Positions 6,983 through 9,422 of a stretch of 9,422 nt of DNA are shown in pieces. Origin of the DNA: Bordetella parapertussis (GTDB lineage: Bacteria; Cyanobacteriota; Cyanobacteriia; PCC-6307; Cyanobiaceae); NCBI GenBank assembly GCA_943324725.2, contig CALPMR020000103.1, forward strand, positions 1 to 9,422. The letters are read 5' to 3'. Below the pieces are notes generated by a model. The model was not told the DNA's origin. It ran no database searches and saw only the letters and a list, made by a program, of their open reading frames with translations. The position numbers were made by a program, and so were the translations under genes. Position 1 is the first letter of the stretch; every line of letters begins with the position of its first letter.

Positions 6983-7318
6983 ATGCCCCTGCCACCGAAG
7001 CGCCTGGCTCTGCTGACATTGATCCTGCTGGGGCCTCTGCTCAGCCCGGTCGAGGCGATGCAATCGCCGTGGTGGGAGAACTACGACCTCAAGGAGCGGT
7101 ACATCTGCCCGGATCACGGCAGCCTGGTGCTCGAACGCAATGAGTCTCAGGCCTCGCTGATCAGCGGCCGATCCAGCTCCATCCTGTTTCGCGAATCCAG
7201 CGACAATCCCGCACTCACCTATCGCAATGGCTCGATGAAAGTGATGCTGCGCGGCGATGAACTGACCCTGGAGCAACTGCCGCAGCGCCTCATCTGCCTG
7301 CGAACCGAAGAAGCATGA
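6983..7318 (+). CDS. Secreted small protein, MliC-like
   Basis: 111 residues with a Sec signal peptide (Lys/Arg at 6-7, hydrophobic core about 8-20, probable cleavage after VEA at 25). The mature part has two cysteines (42 and 105) bracketing a beta-rich region: YICPDHGSLVLER, then ASLISGR, SDNPALTYRNG and VMLRGDELTLE. This order (Y-x-C near the start, a Y-x-x-G strand, then KGDEA-like segment and a final Cys) resembles the MliC/PliC lysozyme-inhibitor fold, in which the two cysteines form a disulfide. The match is by eye and weak, and the role in a cyanobacterium is uncertain. It starts 21 nt after msrA and its TGA overlaps the next ATG, so it is part of the msrA operon. ATG is the first start with a signal peptide. 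Confidence 0.7.
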   Translation: MPLPPKRLALLTLILLGPLLSPVEAMQSPWWENYDLKERYICPDHGSLVLERNESQASLISGRSSSILFRESSDNPALTYRNGSMKVMLRGDELTLEQLPQRLICLRTEEA

Positions 7319-7479
7319 CCCCCCTCTCCGATCGCGTTGTGATCGTCGCCCTGATCGCCACGGTGGCTCTGGTTTTCGCCCTGGTGTTCTGGTCGGTGAA
7401 GCTGCATCCAGCCCAGGATCAGCCGCTTCAATGGCGGCAAGGGCCTACCCGGCTCCATCAAGGCGCTGCCACGATCTGA
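7315..7479 (+). CDS. 54-residue single-span membrane protein
   Basis: A short gene joined to its neighbours at both ends: ATG 7315-7317 overlaps the upstream stop as ATGA, and its TGA 7477-7479 shares one base with the next ATG (TGATG). The product is MTPLSDRVV then a hydrophobic helix at about 8-28 and a polar tail with WRQGPTRLHQG. Topology is probably N-in/out single span with a short C-terminal tail. I do not recognise a family. Spacing at both ends and an uninterrupted frame with GC-rich codons are the main support. The position suggests a partner of the secreted MliC-like protein or of the next membrane protein. Confidence 0.75.
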   Translation: MTPLSDRVVIVALIATVALVFALVFWSVKLHPAQDQPLQWRQGPTRLHQGAATI

Positions 7480-7850
7480 TGCCCAACGCTCTGCCCCCCT
7501 CGGAACCGCCAGAGCATCGGGATCTGCCCCTGGAAGGGCACCGACCTCGCCAGCTCCATCCCCTGCCCCGTGGTCTGGTGGAGCTCTATGGCCTGCTGGC
7601 GGTGTTGTTCGTGCTCGTGCCCGAGTGGATGGCTGGCGGCGCTCTGTTCGGCTTCCGCGACGGGCGGGAAGGATCGGTTCTGCCGGCGCCTTCGGGGGCC
7701 TGGCGGCGCCTGCCGGAGCTGAGGCTGGCCTCGATGGACACGGCCCAGCTGCGGCTGCTGGGCCGCCAACAGCGCCTGCCTGGCTACGCCCGCCTCAACC
7801 GCAGGCAGCTGACGGCCCAACTGTTGAAACGACTCAAACGGCTGGCCTGA
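7479..7850 (+). CDS. Membrane protein with C-terminal SAP/Rho-N-like segment
   Basis: 123 residues, ATG at 7479-7481 overlapping the previous TGA by one base. A Pro-rich polar N-terminus (1-30) leads to one hydrophobic helix at about 33-54 (LVELYGLLAVLFVLVPEWMAGG). The C-terminal part (84-121) reads LASMDTAQLRLLGRQQRLPGYARLNRRQLTAQLLKRL, with the helix-extended loop-helix pattern of SAP or Rho N-terminal domains (L..M....LR.L......PGY..L.R..L...L), which often bind nucleic acids. The segment is Arg/Lys-rich. A membrane-bound protein with such a tail is known among conserved cyanobacterial hypotheticals as I recall, but no function is assigned. The longer frame starting at 7431 is rejected because it runs through the preceding gene. 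Confidence 0.75.
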   Translation: MPNALPPSEPPEHRDLPLEGHRPRQLHPLPRGLVELYGLLAVLFVLVPEWMAGGALFGFRDGREGSVLPAPSGAWRRLPELRLASMDTAQLRLLGRQQRLPGYARLNRRQLTAQLLKRLKRLA

Positions 7851-7883
7851 AGGGCCAAGGTCACTGTGATAGCTTCAACGGGC

Positions 7884-7957
7884 CGGGGCGTAGCGCAGCT
7901 TGGTAGCGCACCACTTTGGGGTAGTGGGGGTCGCAGGTTCAAATCCTGTCGCTCCGA
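7884..7957 (+). tRNA. tRNA-Pro (anticodon GGG)
   Basis: 74 nt fold as a cloverleaf: acceptor CGGGGCG (7884-7890) with CGCTCCG (7950-7956, one G-T pair), D arm GCGC/GCGC, anticodon stem CCACT/AGTGG around loop TTGGGGT giving anticodon GGG (reads CCC), T arm GCAGG/CCTGT around TTCAAAT, discriminator A at 7957. No CCA is encoded. It lies 33 nt after the preceding gene and is followed by a terminator, so it may be transcribed with the operon or from its own promoter. Confidence 0.97.
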
Positions 7958-7987
7958 TTCAGTTCCAGCCTTGAACCCCAATCGTTG

Positions 7988-8014
7988 AACCGCTTTCCCT
8001 GAAGGCGGTTTTTT
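7988..8014 (+). terminator. Rho-independent terminator after tRNA-Pro
   Basis: AACCGCTTTC and GAAGGCGGTT form a 10-bp stem (one G-T pair) around the loop CCT, 7988-8010, leading into six T residues (8009-8014). It ends the tRNA transcript and perhaps the msrA operon upstream. Confidence 0.92.
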
Positions 8015-8481
8015 GTTGGGACCTTTGTCCGACCGACTCAGGCCCCACCCGACCCGCAGGTCGTCGTCAAGATGCCGGATAGCTGGCCGAGCGCCACGAG
8101 CATCCCGACGTGGACGTCAGCCAGCTCGCCGACGACGCCTTCCAGGCTCACGCCCACACCATCCAGTGGCCTGGCAACCGAGGGCGGGCGACACAGGGGC
8201 TTGATCCGTCCATGGCGAGCAGCTCACCAGCCGCTGAAGCGGCAGCAGCGGCGACATGGTGCGGCGACATCGTGCGGCACCGGGGCTGGAGATGTTCCAG
8301 CTCCGGTGCTGCCAAGGGCCGGCTGTGTTTCTTAAAGCTGGATTCGCGATGCCTGGGCAGGCAAGTCGGGGTGATGACTGCCAACTTCCGCCATCAAAAG
8401 GGTGGCTGAATCACGAAATGCAACGGTTGGAGGCTGTCATCACGGGGCAAGTCTTAACTCAATAACGATGCAATTCCAGTG
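8015..8481. other. Gene-poor region beyond the tRNA with a coding-like fragment
   Basis: 467 nt with no gene I can support. One stretch (8083-8172, plus frame) reads LAERHEHPDVDVSQLADDAF and on to HTIQWP, with typical high-GC coding codons but preceded directly by TAG and degenerating after about 30 codons; shifting by one base connects it to VVVKMPD (8060-8080). This looks like a decayed gene of unknown family. A strong hairpin (8277-8309) and a short direct repeat (GCGGCGACAT at 8248-8257 and 8261-8270) follow. The last 100 nt up to 8481 are AT-richer and should hold the promoter of the broken gene at 8482; no clear boxes are seen. Confidence 0.4.
8277..8309 (+). other. Strong 14-bp stem-loop in non-coding DNA
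   Basis: GCACCGGGGCTGGA (8277-8290) pairs with TCCAGCTCCGGTGC (8296-8309) around the loop GATGT. The only imperfection is G8284 opposite T8302, a stable G-U in a plus-strand transcript but a C-A mismatch in a minus-strand one, so the structure fits plus-strand RNA better. A weak T-rich stretch (GTGTTTCTT, 8325-8333) lies too far downstream for a standard terminator. It may be a small RNA, leader structure or mobile-element end. Confidence 0.7.
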
Positions 8482-9215
8482 ATGTTGCGCCGAACATTCA
8501 TCACTCTGCCTGGCTACCTCGGACTGGGTGGCTTCTCCGCTGGCCTGGCTGGTCGTGCGCGAGCCGAAGCACCGCCGCTGCCGCTGGCTGCTGTGGACGC
8601 GGAGACGCGCAGGACGGCGGCTGAATTGGTCCGTTATCTCGACAAGCGTGGCTACCAATCTGATCTGGCCTCGCCCCTGGTGACAGGGCACCCCTTCAAT
8701 GGCGGCCTCCAGTACGACGAGGATGCGACCATCCTGAAACCGCTCCACTACGTGATTCAGCCGGCATCCCGCATCGGTTGGGGCTCGATCGCAAAAGACT
8801 GCGGTTGACCGGCACGGAGAAAGCCAGGCCGTTGTTTCCTGTATTGGCCCGTTATGGCGTGAAAGAAGCGAAGATTCGTTTGGTTGACTGGCAGGAAGCC
8901 CGCCGCAAAGGTGAGGGTTCGGGCTATTTCGAGCCCAAGGAGCATCCCCGCTCGCCTTCCTTTGACACGGTATCCATCGAATACATTTTGACGGATGGCA
9001 GCGAGCTGGAGATCGCCGAGATCGGCATTCTTGCGCCTCATCAAGTTTTCGGCGTGGGGGTGGAGCGCTTAACCATGGCCCGCCAGCACAAGCTGATGCG
9101 CTGGCAGCAAGGTCTGCCCGGATTCCGGCATGCCGTTGAGCAGGATGCACGGCGGCAAGGCTTGGCCCTGCCTGCGGGGTACTACGACATCCAGGGCCTA
9201 CCCCGACCCTCCTGA
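8482..9215 (+). pseudogene. Exported protein of unknown family, broken by a -1 frameshift
   Basis: Two overlapping frames encode one ancestral protein of about 244 residues. The first (8482-8808) starts MLRRTFITLPGYLGLGGFSAG, with twin arginines, a hydrophobic stretch and an ARA cleavage site near residue 28, so a Tat or Sec signal peptide. It stops at TGA 8806 after PASRIGWGSIAKDCG. The other frame, reading GLDRKRLRLTGTEKARPLFP from 8780 on to the stop at 9213-9215, continues the protein. Adding one base near GGTTGGGG (8776-8783) gives a smooth PASRIGLGLDRKRL, so a one-base deletion or a sequencing error is likely. The mature part has many charged residues and no motif I recognise. Codons such as TTG, TTT, CGT and GTA are commoner than in neighbours, suggesting transfer, possibly from a proteobacterium. 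Confidence 0.7.
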
Positions 9216-9247
9216 TCGCCTCAGGCCCGTGGTAAGGGCACAGGCGA
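9216..9247 (+). terminator. Hairpin directly after the broken gene
   Basis: TCGCCT (9216-9221) pairs with AGGCGA (9242-9247), and inside it GCCC (9225-9228) pairs with GGGC (9236-9239). It begins at the base after the stop codon. No T-run follows, so it is a poor intrinsic terminator but may protect the 3' end. Confidence 0.35.
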
Positions 9248-9386
9248 CGCTCTGAGCTTGAACCAAGGGATTGAACCACCTGATAGAAGTGGACGTTGCG
9301 GGCATCAATCAAATCCGCGCGATTGCATACCTGTTTCAACCGTTCAGCGAGATTGGCTTGTGTGAACGGCCCGAAGGCTTGCGGCT
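9240..9386 (-). pseudogene. Coding-like remnant, minus strand, family unknown
   Basis: Reading leftward from about 9386 (just after a TAG), the frame gives PQAFGPFTQANLAERLKQVC, NRADLIDARNVHFYQVVQSL and then SERRLCPYHG. The codons (AAT CTC GCT GAA, GAT TTG ATT GAT) look like genuine protein-coding use, similar in bias to the broken gene next to it. There is no ATG, and beyond about 9240 the frame runs on antisense to the 8482 gene with unlikely composition. It may be the inner part of a truncated gene, for example a transposase or regulator, but I cannot name it. Nothing else is evident from 9248 to the window end. Confidence 0.3.
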
Positions 9387-9422
9387 ACAGGATCAGAGGC
9401 TGGCCTGGCAGTGTCGTTCGAC

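Noticed and set aside
5792..7276. Long 494-codon open frame on the minus strand
   Set aside because: It lies antisense to three real plus-strand genes including msrA, is rich in Gln, His and Gly as expected for a shadow frame of GC-rich DNA, and matches no family.
8665..8808. Programmed -1 ribosomal frameshift joining the two halves of the exported protein
   Set aside because: No X-XXY-YYZ slippery heptamer in the right phase is present in the region open in both frames, and no strong downstream pseudoknot is evident.
8440..9339. 299-codon minus-strand frame
   Set aside because: Most of it is antisense to the broken exported-protein gene. Only its first 40 or so codons look coding and these are reported as a remnant.
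7940..9422. Direct repeat of the tRNA-Pro 3' end (attachment site)
   Set aside because: I looked for a second copy of the T-arm and acceptor sequence to the right of the tRNA and found none within the window.

Overview
The window looks like a GC-rich picocyanobacterium of the Cyanobium/Synechococcus group. The evidence is the high GC, the trpD-carA-STAS-Mini-III cluster, a cyanobacterial DUF3288 gene, a HIP1 octamer (GCGATCGC), and several genes that most resemble marine and freshwater Synechococcus proteins as I remember them. No database search was run, so names rest on motifs and remembered family resemblance.

Left part, minus strand (1-3757). In transcription order: a small DUF3288 gene, a Rho-independent terminator (3194-3226), then a probable operon of trpD (tryptophan synthesis), carA (glutaminase subunit of carbamoyl phosphate synthetase), a STAS-domain anti-sigma-antagonist-like gene, and the 5' part of a Mini-ribonuclease III gene that runs off the left edge. 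trpD and carA overlap by ATGA. The first 56 codons of carA carry an in-frame 18-bp tandem repeat.

Middle, plus strand (3879-7957). A half-size ABC exporter whose Walker B catalytic Glu is replaced by Asp is followed by a 302-nt gap with a hairpin and a 15-bp tandem duplication. Then come a small two-helix membrane protein and a tight group: msrA, a secreted MliC-like protein, a 54-aa single-span membrane protein, and a membrane protein with a SAP/Rho-N-like tail. The last three are joined by ATGA and TGATG stop/start overlaps. A tRNA-Pro(GGG) and a strong terminator close this part.

Right part (8015-9422) is different. It is gene-poor and its codon use is less GC-biased. It holds a 14-bp stem-loop, coding-like fragments on both strands, and a secreted-protein gene broken by a single -1 frameshift. 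It reads as an accessory or decaying segment next to a tRNA gene, a common integration point. I found no CRISPR array, complete insertion sequence or intact mobile element. I do not see a convincing complete new system. The best leads are the carA leader repeat, the orphan degenerate ABC half-transporter, the coupled envelope operon after msrA, and the strand-biased hairpin beyond the tRNA.
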